Below are positions 11,188 to 21,110 of a stretch of DNA of 64,000 bases, piece by piece. The stretch lies in the NCBI RefSeq assembly GCF_016907365.1, contig NZ_JAFBBV010000001.1, positions 2,542,001-2,606,000 of the forward strand. The letters are read 5' to 3'. Source of the stretch: Oerskovia paurometabola (GTDB lineage Bacteria; Actinomycetota; Actinomycetes; Actinomycetales; Cellulomonadaceae). Within the stretch, counting starts at the first letter, position 1. Every line of letters begins with the position of its first letter. The position numbers were made by a program, and so were the translations under genes. The notes under the pieces are model-generated. The model had not been told where the DNA came from. It made no database searches and saw only the letters and a program-made list of their open reading frames with translations.

Positions 11188-14100
11188 ATGTCCCACGACG
11201 CCGCCGACGCCCGATCCGCCGCCTTCGCCGAGGCCCTGCGCACCCGCGTCGTCGTGGCCGACGGCGCGATGGGCACCATGATCCAGGAGCAGGACCCGAG
11301 CCTCGAGGACTACCAGCAGCTCGAGGGCTGCAACGAGATCCTCAACGTCTCGCGCCCCGACATCATCGCGGCCGTGCACGACGCCTATCTCGCGGTCGGC
11401 GTCGACTGCGTCGAGACCAACACGTTCGGCGCCAACTGGTCCAACCTGTCGGACTACGACATCGAGGACCGCATCCGCGAGCTCGCCGCCGCGGGCGCAC
11501 GCATCGCCCGCGAGCGCGCCGACGCGTGGTCGACCCCCGAGCAGCCGCGCTGGGTCCTGGGCTCCATGGGCCCCGGGACCAAGCTGCCGAGCCTGGGGCA
11601 CACGACGTACGCGAACCTGCGCGACACGTTCGCCGAGCAGGCTGCGGGACTGCTCGACGGCGGCGTCGACGCGATCCTGGTCGAGACCAGCCAGGACCTG
11701 CTCCAGGCCAAGGCCGCCGTCAACGGCTCGCGCTCCGCGATGCGCGACGTCGGGCGCTCGGTGCCGGTCATCGTGCAGGTGACGGTCGAGACCACGGGCA
11801 CCATGCTCATGGGCTCGGAGATCGGCGCGGCGCTGACCACGCTCCAGTCGCTCGGCGTCGACGCGATCGGCCTCAACTGCGCCACGGGACCCGCCGAGAT
11901 GAGCGAGCACCTGCGCCACCTGTCCAAGCACGCCGAGATCCCCGTGACGTGCATGCCCAACGCTGGCCTGCCCGTGCTGGGCAAGAACGGCGCCTCCTAC
12001 CCGCTCACGCCGAGCGAGCTCGCCGCGGCGCACGCCCAGTTCGTCACCGAGTTCGGACTGGGCCTCGTGGGCGGGTGCTGCGGCACCACGCCCGAGCACC
12101 TGCGCCAGGTCGTCGAGGCCGTCCGCGCCCGGCCCGTCACCCCGCGCAGCCCCGCGCGCGAGGTCGGCGTCGCGAGCCTGTACTCGCACGTCGACTTCGA
12201 CCAGGACGCCTCGTTCCTCGCGATCGGCGAGCGGACCAACGCCAACGGGTCCAAGGCGTTCCGCGAGGCCATGCTGGCCGAGAACTGGGACGAGTGCGTC
12301 GCGATCGCGCGCGCCCAGACACGCGACGGCGCCCACCTGCTGGACGTGTGCATCGACTACGTGGGGCGCGACGGCGTCGCGGACGCCCGCGCGGTCGTCT
12401 CGCGGCTCGCGAGCGCCTCGACGCTGCCGCTCGTGATCGACTCGACCGAGCCGCCCGTGATCCAGGCGGGGCTCGAGCTCATCGGCGGGCGCGCCGTCGT
12501 GAACTCGGTGAACTTCGAGGACGGCGACGGTCCGACGTCGCGCTACGCGCGGATCATGCCGCTCGTCAAGGAGCACGGCGCCGCGGTCATCGCCCTGACG
12601 ATCGACGAGGACGGCCAGGCCCGCACGGCCGAGACCAAGGTCGCGATCGCCTCGCGTCTCATCGACGACCTCGTGGGCACCTGGGGCATGCGCATCGAGG
12701 ACATCGTCGTCGACACCCTGACCTTCCCCATCGCGACCGGGCAGGAGGAGACGCGACGCGACGCGATCGAGACCATCGAGGCGATCCACGCGCTCAAGGC
12801 CGCCTACCCGGGCGTGCACACCACGCTCGGCGTCTCCAACGTGTCGTTCGGGCTCAACCCCGCCGCGCGCGTCGTCCTCAACTCGGTGTTCCTGCACGAG
12901 GCCGTGGAGGCCGGGCTCGACTCCGCGATCGTGCACGCGGCCAAGATCCTGCCGCTCGCGAAGATCCCCGACGAGCAGCGCCAGGCCGCGCTCGACCTCG
13001 TGTGGGACCGCCGCGAGTTCGACGCCGAGGGGAACATGACGGTCGACCCCCTGGCCCGCCTGCTCGACCTGTTCGCCGGCGTCGACTCGGCGTCGCTCAA
13101 GGACGCCCGCGCGGCCGAGATGGCGGCCCTGCCCCTGGGCGAGCGCCTCGAGCGACGCATCGTCGACGGCGAGCTCAAGGGGCTCGACACCGACCTCCAG
13201 GCCGCGCTCGACGAGGGCTGGAAGGCCCTCGACATCGTCAACGACCACCTGCTCGAAGGCATGAAGGTCGTGGGCGAGCTGTTCGGCAAGGGCGAGATGC
13301 AGCTCCCGTTCGTGCTGCAGTCGGCCGAGGCCATGAAGACCGCCGTGGCCTACCTCGAACCGCACATGGAGAAGTCCGAGGACGCGAGCGGCCGGTCCAA
13401 GGGCACCATCGTGATCGGCACCGTGCGCGGCGACGTGCACGACATCGGCAAGAACCTCGTCGACATCATCCTGACCAACAACGGCTACACCGTGGTCAAC
13501 ATCGGCATCAAGCAGCCCATCGCCGCGATGATCGAGGCCGCCGAGGCCCACGACGCCGACGTGATCGGCATGAGCGGGCTGCTCGTGAAGTCGACCGTCG
13601 TCATGAAGGAGAACCTCGAGGAGCTCAACGCCCGCGGGTACGCGCAGCGCTGGCCCGTCCTGCTGGGCGGCGCGGCCCTGACGCGCACGTACGTCGAGGA
13701 CGACCTCGCCGACGTCTACCAGGGCGAGGTCCGCTACGCGCGTGACGCGTTCGAGGGCCTGCGACTCATGGAACCGCTCGTCCGCGTGGCGCGGGGAGAG
13801 GCGCGCGACGCCGTCGGGCTGCCTCCCCTCAAGAAGCGCCGGCACGCGACCGTGACCGTGACGCAGACGCCCGAGGAGGACCTGCCCGCCCGCTCCGACG
13901 TCGGGGCCGACAACCTGGTCCCCGACCCGCCCTTCTGGGGGACGCGCATCGTCAAGGGCATCCAGCTCGCCGACTACGCGGCGTTCCTCGACGAGCGCGC
14001 GACGTTCATGGGGCAGTGGGGTCTCAAGCCGGGGCGCTCGTCCGGTGCGGAAGGCGCGGCCGGGGCGTCGTACGAGGAGCTCGTCGAGACCGAGGGGCGC

Positions 14101-14766
14101 CCGCGCCTCAACGCGTGGCTCGAGCAGATCCGCACCGACGGGATCGTCGACCCGTCCGTGATCTACGGGTACTTCCCGGTCTGGTCGGAGGGCAACGACG
14201 TGGTCGTCGGGCACCACGACGGGCCCGACGGCGGCTCGGGCGGTCCGGTGGGGACCGAGCGGTTGCGCTTCACGTTCCCCCGGCAACGGCGCGACCGTCA
14301 CCTGTGCCTCGCGGACTTCGTCAAGCCGCGCTCGTGGGTCGAGGAGACCGGGCGCTACGACGTCCTGCCCGTCCAGCTCGTGACCATGGGCGACACCGTC
14401 GACGTGCACACGGCCAAGCTGTTCTCGGCCAACAAGTACCGCGAGTACATGGAGCTGCACGGCCTGTCCGTGCAGCTCACCGAGGCGCTCGCCGAGATGT
14501 GGCACTCCCGCGTGCGCTCCGAGCTGGGGTTCGCGGGCGAGGAGCCCGACGACGTCCAAGGGATGTTCGACCTGAAGTACCGCGGGGCGAGGTTCTCGTT
14601 GGGGTACCCGGCGTGCCCCGACATGGAGGACCGCCGCAAGGTCGTCGAGCTGCTGAAGCCCGAGCGGGCGGGTGTGGTGCTGTCCGACGAGCTACAGCTG
14701 CACCCGGAGCAGTCGACAGATGCGTTCGTGTTCCACCACGCTGAGGCGAAGTACTTCTCGGTGTAG
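11188..14766 (+). CDS. metH: Cobalamin-dependent methionine synthase
   Basis: 1192 residues, full length. It transfers the methyl group of 5-methyltetrahydrofolate through methylcobalamin to homocysteine. Domains in order: homocysteine-binding barrel (about 15-315) with zinc ligands Cys231 and Cys297-Cys298; pterin-binding barrel (about 340-610); four-helix cap (about 640-735); B12-binding Rossmann domain with DVHDIGKN, lower-ligand His751; and the AdoMet activation domain (about 900-1190) with PDMEDRRKV-type residues near the end. The ATG has TACAGT 7 nt upstream and no Shine-Dalgarno, suggesting a leaderless mRNA without a riboswitch. A putative DUF4430/DUF6580 uptake pair lies 3 kb downstream. 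Confidence 0.97.
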   Translation: MSHDAADARSAAFAEALRTRVVVADGAMGTMIQEQDPSLEDYQQLEGCNEILNVSRPDIIAAVHDAYLAVGVDCVETNTFGANWSNLSDYDIEDRIRELAAAGARIARERADAWSTPEQPRWVLGSMGPGTKLPSLGHTTYANLRDTFAEQAAGLLDGGVDAILVETSQDLLQAKAAVNGSRSAMRDVGRSVPVIVQVTVETTGTMLMGSEIGAALTTLQSLGVDAIGLNCATGPAEMSEHLRHLSKHAEIPVTCMPNAGLPVLGKNGASYPLTPSELAAAHAQFVTEFGLGLVGGCCGTTPEHLRQVVEAVRARPVTPRSPAREVGVASLYSHVDFDQDASFLAIGERTNANGSKAFREAMLAENWDECVAIARAQTRDGAHLLDVCIDYVGRDGVADARAVVSRLASASTLPLVIDSTEPPVIQAGLELIGGRAVVNSVNFEDGDGPTSRYARIMPLVKEHGAAVIALTIDEDGQARTAETKVAIASRLIDDLVGTWGMRIEDIVVDTLTFPIATGQEETRRDAIETIEAIHALKAAYPGVHTTLGVSNVSFGLNPAARVVLNSVFLHEAVEAGLDSAIVHAAKILPLAKIPDEQRQAALDLVWDRREFDAEGNMTVDPLARLLDLFAGVDSASLKDARAAEMAALPLGERLERRIVDGELKGLDTDLQAALDEGWKALDIVNDHLLEGMKVVGELFGKGEMQLPFVLQSAEAMKTAVAYLEPHMEKSEDASGRSKGTIVIGTVRGDVHDIGKNLVDIILTNNGYTVVNIGIKQPIAAMIEAAEAHDADVIGMSGLLVKSTVVMKENLEELNARGYAQRWPVLLGGAALTRTYVEDDLADVYQGEVRYARDAFEGLRLMEPLVRVARGEARDAVGLPPLKKRRHATVTVTQTPEEDLPARSDVGADNLVPDPPFWGTRIVKGIQLADYAAFLDERATFMGQWGLKPGRSSGAEGAAGASYEELVETEGRPRLNAWLEQIRTDGIVDPSVIYGYFPVWSEGNDVVVGHHDGPDGGSGGPVGTERLRFTFPRQRRDRHLCLADFVKPRSWVEETGRYDVLPVQLVTMGDTVDVHTAKLFSANKYREYMELHGLSVQLTEALAEMWHSRVRSELGFAGEEPDDVQGMFDLKYRGARFSLGYPACPDMEDRRKVVELLKPERAGVVLSDELQLHPEQSTDAFVFHHAEAKYFSV

Positions 14767-14860
14767 CACCCGTGGCACATGCCTCAGATCGGACACGTCG
14801 TCGCTCCACACCGGGCAGTGCCGTGCCGTCGCCGTGTCGCAGCAGCCTGGGTCTCGCGTG

Positions 14861-15379
14861 CTACCCGTGAGAGACCGAGGTCGGTGAGCGAGCGGACCGC
14901 AGGTCCAGCACGAGCCGGGGCGTGCGACGCTGCCGAACGCCGGTCAGGAACTGCCGCACCGGATAGGCCAGGCGAACCACGAAGTAGTTGACGTACTCGA
15001 CGGCCCCGAAGAGCCAGACCCCGGCCACCATCAAGCCCACGGCCACGTCATCGGGCCACCACACGATGATCCCGATCAAGCCCACCACCAAGGCACCGGC
15101 CGTGAGGACGCGAAGAGCGCGGTAGGTGAGGGCTACGGTCGGCGGCATCGGCGCCCGCCCTACCCAGGTACGCGCCAGAAGCCAGTAGACGCCCGCCTGC
15201 ACGAGGACCACGAGCAGAGGGACGAGCGCTGACCACATCGCCGACCGGTCGCCCGGTTCGGTGAGCCAAGGCGTCACGATGGTCAGGGCGACCGCGGCGA
15301 AGATTCCCGCGGCGGCAAGCTCACCGGTCCCGAGTCGCACGTAGGTGCTTCGCAGCTCGTCCCGTCGGCGCTCCAGCAT
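14861..15379 (-). CDS. Hypothetical membrane protein
   Basis: 172 residues with four likely membrane helices (about 23-40, 48-68, 90-106, 112-135) between a charged N-terminus (MLERRRDELR) and a basic C-terminal tail. No family was recognised. The ATG has TACGGT 6 nt upstream without a ribosome-binding site, so it appears to be a separately transcribed leaderless gene. It converges on metH with a 94-bp gap in which I see no strong hairpin. Confidence 0.6.
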   Translation of the reverse strand: MLERRRDELRSTYVRLGTGELAAAGIFAAVALTIVTPWLTEPGDRSAMWSALVPLLVVLVQAGVYWLLARTWVGRAPMPPTVALTYRALRVLTAGALVVGLIGIIVWWPDDVAVGLMVAGVWLFGAVEYVNYFVVRLAYPVRQFLTGVRQRRTPRLVLDLRSARSPTSVSHG

Positions 15380-15385
15380 TCGGGC

Positions 15386-15391
15386 ACCGTA
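15386..15391 (-). promoter_or_regulatory. Putative leaderless -10 element (hypothetical membrane protein)
   Basis: TACGGT on the minus strand, 6 nt before the ATG; no Shine-Dalgarno. Confidence 0.5.
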
Positions 15392-15547
15392 TCAGCGGAT
15401 CTACGGGCGAGGGCGGTCCTCGACCGGCCCGCGTGCTCCCGCCGGTGCAGGCGACGCCTCGTGGGCACCACGGGCTCGCTCCGATGAGTTCTCCCCCGCC
15501 CCCCGGTCTACCCCCATGACCCTGCCACCGACCCACCGGAGCATCTC

Positions 15548-16204
15548 ATGGGATCGATCGAGATCGAGCTGTTCACGACCCTGGACCTCGTCGGGCAGGC
15601 GCCCGGCGGGCCTGACGAGGATCCCATCGGGTTCCCCTTCGGCGGCTGGCAGGCGCCCCTGCTGGACGACGTCGCCGGGGAGCAGGTCGCCGCCGCTTAC
15701 GAGGGCACCGACGCCCTCTTGCTCGGCCGCCGCACGTACGACATCTTCGCCGCCTACTGGCCCCACCAGGAGGGCGGCCAGGACGACGGCTTCGCCGCGC
15801 TCTTCAACCGCATCCCCAAGTACGTCGCCTCGCGGGGCAAGCCGGACCTCTCCTGGGCCGGGTCCGCGCAGCTCGGCCCCGACCTCGCCGCCGCGGTGCG
15901 GGAGATCCGCGACCGGCACGAGCACGTCAAGGTCGTCGGCAGCCTCGGCCTGGTGCAGACGCTCCTGCGCGAGAAGCTCTTCGACCGCCTCGACCTGTGG
16001 GTGCACCCCATCGTCCTCGGCGTCGGGAAGTCGGTGTTCGACGGCGGCGCCGTGCCCACCAACCTCACCCTCCTCGAACCGCCCGTCGCCAGCCCTGCGG
16101 GCACCGTGCTGCTGCGTTACGGTCTAGCCGACGGCACGCCCTCGACGGGCGACATGGCGGCCGCAGACCGCGGCGTCGACCGGCAGGCCGAGCCGAACAC
16201 CTGA
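15548..16204 (+). CDS. Dihydrofolate reductase family protein (RibD C-terminal-like reductase)
   Basis: 218 residues. The RibD_C/DHFR-like fold is recognised from the N-terminal strand and LLGRRTYDIF (about residue 58), and from the NADPH-binding segment VKVVGSLGLVQTLL followed by FDRLDLWVHPIVLGVGKSVF. These are hallmarks of YyaP/YwjB-type proteins, which are pyridine-nucleotide reductases of unknown substrate and not the main DHFR. The start is ATG 15548 after CCGGAG. The next gene begins 13 bp downstream, so this probably forms a two-gene unit with the VOC protein. Confidence 0.82.
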   Translation: MGSIEIELFTTLDLVGQAPGGPDEDPIGFPFGGWQAPLLDDVAGEQVAAAYEGTDALLLGRRTYDIFAAYWPHQEGGQDDGFAALFNRIPKYVASRGKPDLSWAGSAQLGPDLAAAVREIRDRHEHVKVVGSLGLVQTLLREKLFDRLDLWVHPIVLGVGKSVFDGGAVPTNLTLLEPPVASPAGTVLLRYGLADGTPSTGDMAAADRGVDRQAEPNT

Positions 16205-16217
16205 GACAGGAGCACTC

Positions 16218-16658
16218 ATGACCGTCCAGAGGCTCGACAACGTCGGCATCGTCGTCGACGACCTCGACGCGGCAGTGGCGTTCTTCGTCGAGCTCGGGCT
16301 GGAGCTCGAGGGCAGGGCGCCCATCGAAGGCGCCTGGGCGGGGGACGTCGTCGGGCTCGACGGGATGCGGTCGGAGATCGCGACGATGCGCGTGCCCGAC
16401 GGTCCTGGCCGGCTCGAGCTCAGCACCTACCACTCCCCTGCGGCCGTGGACGTCGGCCTGGGCCGTGCACCGTCGAACACCTTGGGCTCGCACCGCGTGA
16501 TGTTCGCGGTCGACGACATCGACGACACGGTCGAACGGCTGCGGGGGCACGGAGCCATGCTCGTCGGCCAGATCGTGCGGTACGAGGACGCCTACCGGCT
16601 CTGCTACCTCCGCGGACCGGAGGGGATCATCGTCGCGCTGGCCGAACAGCTCGGGTGA
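16218..16658 (+). CDS. VOC (glyoxalase/bleomycin resistance-like) protein
   Basis: 146 residues with two beta-alpha-beta-beta-beta modules: N-terminal LDNVGIVVDDLDAAVAFFVELGLELEG and C-terminal HRVMFAVDDIDDTVERLR, ending in a strand with a candidate metal-ligand Glu (GPEGIIVALAE). The substrate is unknown; the superfamily covers lactoylglutathione lyases, dioxygenases and antibiotic-binding proteins. An AGGAG ribosome-binding site 6 nt before the ATG and the 13-bp gap point to co-transcription with the upstream reductase. Confidence 0.8.
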   Translation: MTVQRLDNVGIVVDDLDAAVAFFVELGLELEGRAPIEGAWAGDVVGLDGMRSEIATMRVPDGPGRLELSTYHSPAAVDVGLGRAPSNTLGSHRVMFAVDDIDDTVERLRGHGAMLVGQIVRYEDAYRLCYLRGPEGIIVALAEQLG

Positions 16659-16696
16659 CCGCAGGGCTCGTGGTCGTCGCCCTCGCTGTCCGACGA

Positions 16697-16796
16697 CGTC
16701 ACCCTCGCCGCCGGATTCCGTCACCCTCGGCATCGGGTTGCGTCACCCGCGACGGGTCCCGGCGTCACCATCGGCGGCGCGTCACCATCGGCGGTG
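16697..16796. repeat. Phased CGTCACC direct repeats, 22-bp period
   Basis: CGTCACC starts at 16697, 16719, 16741 and 16763 (exactly 22 bp apart) and again at 16780 (17 bp). Several copies continue as CGTCACC(C/A)TCGGC. The block fills much of the gap between two VOC genes and ends about 50 bp before the -10 element of the second. Spacing of two helical turns would place the sites on one face of the DNA. Confidence 0.7.
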
Positions 16797-16847
16797 CAGA
16801 ACCGCGCGCAGCCAGGAATTCGCCTGACGTGACCGCCGTCACCTTCG

Positions 16848-16853
16848 TACACT
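16848..16853 (+). promoter_or_regulatory. Putative leaderless -10 element (VOC gene at 16861)
   Basis: TACACT ends 7 nt before the ATG, downstream of the phased CGTCACC repeats. Confidence 0.5.
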
Positions 16854-16860
16854 GCGAGGC

Positions 16861-17238
16861 ATGGCATCCCGCATCAGTGAGCTCGTCCTCGACTGCGCCG
16901 ACCCCGAGCTGCTCGCGCGGTTCTGGAGCGGAGTCCTCGGCTACGTCGAGCTCGGGCGGGAGGACGGGGCGATCGAGATCGGCCCGGCCGACGTCGGGTT
17001 CGGCGGCCTCCAGCCGACCATCGTCCTGAGCCCGAGCGACGACCCGAAGACGGGCAAGCTCCCCCTGCACATCGACGTCAACGCGACCGACCGGGACCAG
17101 GACGCCGAGCTCGAACGCCTGCTCGCCCTGGGCGCGCGCCGCGCGGACATCGGGCAGACGGGCGACGAGTCGTGGCACGTGCTCGCCGACCCCGAGGGCA
17201 ACGAGTTCTGCCTCCTGCGCAAGCGCCTCGACCCCTGA
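16861..17238 (+). CDS. VOC family protein (glyoxalase-like)
   Basis: 125 residues. It matches the short actinobacterial glyoxalase-like group: ELVLDCADPELLARFWSGVLGY at the N-terminus, PLHIDVNATDRD in the middle, and the terminal SWHVLADPEGNEFCLLR strand with the candidate metal-binding Glu. No substrate can be assigned. The ATG has TACACT 7 nt upstream and no Shine-Dalgarno; the phased repeats lie just upstream and may control it. It converges on the DUF6580 gene with a 22-bp gap. Confidence 0.8.
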   Translation: MASRISELVLDCADPELLARFWSGVLGYVELGREDGAIEIGPADVGFGGLQPTIVLSPSDDPKTGKLPLHIDVNATDRDQDAELERLLALGARRADIGQTGDESWHVLADPEGNEFCLLRKRLDP

Positions 17239-17260
17239 CGACAGCAGCGCACGCAGGGGC

Positions 17261-17842
17261 TCACGCCGCCTGTGGCACCGCCGCGAGCCCGTGCGACCGT
17301 TCGAGCCGCTCCACGAGCAGCGTCCCGGCAGCCACGACGGGCAGCAGCACGAGGTTGCCGATCAGCATGGTGCGCAGGAACGGCAGGCCGGCGACGTAGC
17401 TGGCCACGAGCCCGTCGACCCCGGCCGGGTACCAGACGCCGCGCCCCTGGAACCAGACGCCGAAGTTGGTCCAGAGGAAGAACCACAGCGACCCGCCCAC
17501 GCCCAGCCCGGCCGCAGCGCCGACACGGCCCCACCCGGAGGTGTTGCGGGTCAGCAGCGCCGCGAGCCCGATGACGAGCCACGCGCTCCACGTGAACAGC
17601 GCGATCGACGTGTTGCCGAGCACCAGGTCGGACACGACGGCGACGAGCAGCGGGGCCAGGAACGCCAGGCGGTGGCGTACGAGGACCGCGGCCGCGAACG
17701 CCGCGGACGTCACGAGCTCGAGGTTCGGCGGGGCGCCGATCTCCGCGCGCACGAGGCGGAAGACGACGGCGAGCGCCACGACCGCTACCGCGATCGCGGG
17801 GCGCCACCAGCGCGTCAGGAGGTGAACTTCTCGAGCTTCCAC
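17261..17842 (-). CDS. DUF6580 family putative transport protein (six-helix membrane protein)
   Basis: 193 residues with about six membrane helices. The family signature is the N-terminal PPNLELVTSAAF followed by a basic turn and the VVSDLVLGNTSIALFTW helix pair. The topology and size resemble S-components of energy-coupling-factor transporters; transport has not been shown for the family to my knowledge. The GTG start at 17842 lies inside the 3' end of the DUF4430 lipoprotein gene (28-nt overlap), so the pair is probably translationally coupled and works together. Confidence 0.72.
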   Translation of the reverse strand: MEAREVHLLTRWWRPAIAVAVVALAVVFRLVRAEIGAPPNLELVTSAAFAAAVLVRHRLAFLAPLLVAVVSDLVLGNTSIALFTWSAWLVIGLAALLTRNTSGWGRVGAAAGLGVGGSLWFFLWTNFGVWFQGRGVWYPAGVDGLVASYVAGLPFLRTMLIGNLVLLPVVAAGTLLVERLERSHGLAAVPQAA

Positions 17843-18264
17843 GTGATCTCGTCTCCCGTCTCCGTCACGAGCGACCCGGCGCCGACCTGGGCCATCTCAC
17901 CGTTCACGTACAGCGCCCAGAACTCGCCGGCCGGGTCCGCGGCGACGCCGCCGATGCCCGTCACGAACGCCATGTCGCCCTCGCCCTGGACCGTCGCGCT
18001 CGGGTCGGCCGCGAGCAGCAGCTCGAGCGCCGTCTTCCCCGCGACGCCCTCGTAGGAGAGCTCGGAGTCGTCAGCGCCGTCGGTCGAGTTGTCGGGGGCG
18101 TCGGACGCGTCGTCGTCAGCAGCGACCGACGACGACGCCGAGGTGTCGTCCGCCGGGGCGTCGTCGGTCGCACCGCAACCGGCGAGGAGGCCGACGGCGA
18201 GCAGGAGCGACGCGAGGGCGGTCAGCGAGCGCGCCGGGGTGGCACGAAGAGTCTGGGGGTTCAC
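17815..18264 (-). CDS. DUF4430 domain lipoprotein
   Basis: 149 residues. A short positive N-region, hydrophobic core and lipobox LLAGC make Cys about 29 the likely lipidated residue; an Asp/Ser/Ala-rich linker (to about 75) leads to a DUF4430 domain of about 75 residues (TALELLLAADPSATV through FWALYVNGEMAQVG to ITWKLEKF). The DUF4430 domain is related to the C-terminal domain of animal intrinsic factor and transcobalamin, which helps hold cobalamin. The GTG start is preceded by TAGACT at 7 nt, a leaderless layout. It overlaps the DUF6580 membrane gene and may be its extracellular binding partner. Confidence 0.78.
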   Translation of the reverse strand: MNPQTLRATPARSLTALASLLLAVGLLAGCGATDDAPADDTSASSSVAADDDASDAPDNSTDGADDSELSYEGVAGKTALELLLAADPSATVQGEGDMAFVTGIGGVAADPAGEFWALYVNGEMAQVGAGSLVTETGDEITWKLEKFTS

Positions 18265-18271
18265 ACCGTGA

Positions 18272-18277
18272 AGTCTA
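18272..18277 (-). promoter_or_regulatory. Putative leaderless -10 element (DUF4430-DUF6580 pair)
   Basis: TAGACT on the minus strand, 7 nt before GTG 18264. It would drive both overlapping genes. Confidence 0.5.
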
Positions 18278-18322
18278 CGAACGAGCCCGCGACCAGGCTC
18301 CGGGTGCCCAGCAGACGGGACG

Positions 18323-20449
<2,127 letters not shown>

Positions 20450-20596
20450 GAAGGGAAAGCCTAGACGCTGCCACCCACAGGATCGGTCCGCCGGGCCGCA
20501 GCCGACCGGACCTCCACACGATCCCGACGTATTCCCGGAACCGTGCGGCTACGCGGGTAGCGAACCCGGGCCCTTTCGGTACGAGGAACTCGCCCC

Positions 20597-20619
20597 GAGG
20601 TGATTACATGGTCACGTGA
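20597..20619 (+). promoter_or_regulatory. Strong Shine-Dalgarno with minimal ORF (ATG GTC ACG TGA) overlapping the next start
   Basis: GAGGTGAT at 20597-20604 is a near-perfect anti-16S match, correctly spaced for the ATG at 20608 but about 15 nt from the GTG at 20616. The ATG opens a three-codon ORF whose TGA overlaps that GTG as GTGA, an arrangement that would allow termination-reinitiation. Confidence 0.5.
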
Positions 20620-20822
20620 CTGCTACGACGACTCAACCGCTGACCGTGGCCGACCGTTGCGACCGCTGCGGCGCTCAGGCCTACGTGCGCGTGACCATGC
20701 CCAGTGGGGAGCTCCTCTTCTGCGCCCACCACGCGCGCGCGCACGCCGCTGCGTTCGCAGACATCGCCACGCACGTCCAGGACGAGACGGACCGCCTGCT
20801 CGCCGAGCACGGCGCCCGCTGA
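20616..20822 (+). CDS. DUF7455 small protein with Cys pairs
   Basis: 68 residues. A conserved small actinobacterial protein usually found beside sigA/parE. It carries CDRCGAQAYVRV and LLFCAHHARAH, so CxxC plus CxHH could bind zinc; function unknown. The GTG start at 20616 agrees with homologues beginning MTAT; an in-frame TGA just upstream rules out earlier starts. Translation probably depends on the upstream mini-ORF described separately. It converges on sigA. Confidence 0.78.
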   Translation: MTATTTQPLTVADRCDRCGAQAYVRVTMPSGELLFCAHHARAHAAAFADIATHVQDETDRLLAEHGAR

Positions 20823-20861
20823 CACGACCCGGCGCGCACTCGTAGCGCGCCGCACTCCTGA

Positions 20862-20894
20862 ACCCCGACCGGTGCACGCCACCGGCCGGGGTTC
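20862..20894. terminator. Hairpin downstream of the DUF7455 gene
   Basis: A 14-position stem with one mismatch (left arm 20862-20875, right arm 20881-20894) followed by TTCTTTCG, one of the more U-rich tails in this window. Confidence 0.65.
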
Positions 20895-21042
20895 TTTCGT
20901 CCCCGGCCAGGACCGCGGCGAGACGTCCTACCGAGCTGCGCCCCGCCGTCGGGCCGTCGCGTGCTGGAAACCCCGCCCGACGGCGCCACGCCCCTCCCGG
21001 CCCCGGTGCACTACCCGCGCAGGACCTGCGCGGGCGACGACG

Positions 21043-21082
21043 CGAGAAGGCCCGCACCCCGTCCGGGGTGCGGGCCTTCTCG
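21043..21082. terminator. Perfect 18-bp hairpin downstream of sigA
   Basis: Left arm 21043-21060 and right arm 21065-21082 pair perfectly across a 4-nt loop, 29 bp beyond the sigA stop on the minus strand. Confidence 0.7.
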
Positions 21083-21110
21083 GCACTGTGCGTGGCGACT
21101 GCCGGGCCGA

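Noticed and set aside
11092..14559. Open frame of 1155 codons on the minus strand opposite metH
   Set aside because: Product is an Arg/Val/Asp/His-rich pseudo-protein with no domains; it is the usual antisense shadow of a high-GC gene, and metH is unmistakable.
14861..18264. Horizontally acquired genomic island
   Set aside because: The genes are accessory-type, but there is no integrase, tRNA edge, direct repeat or change in base composition.
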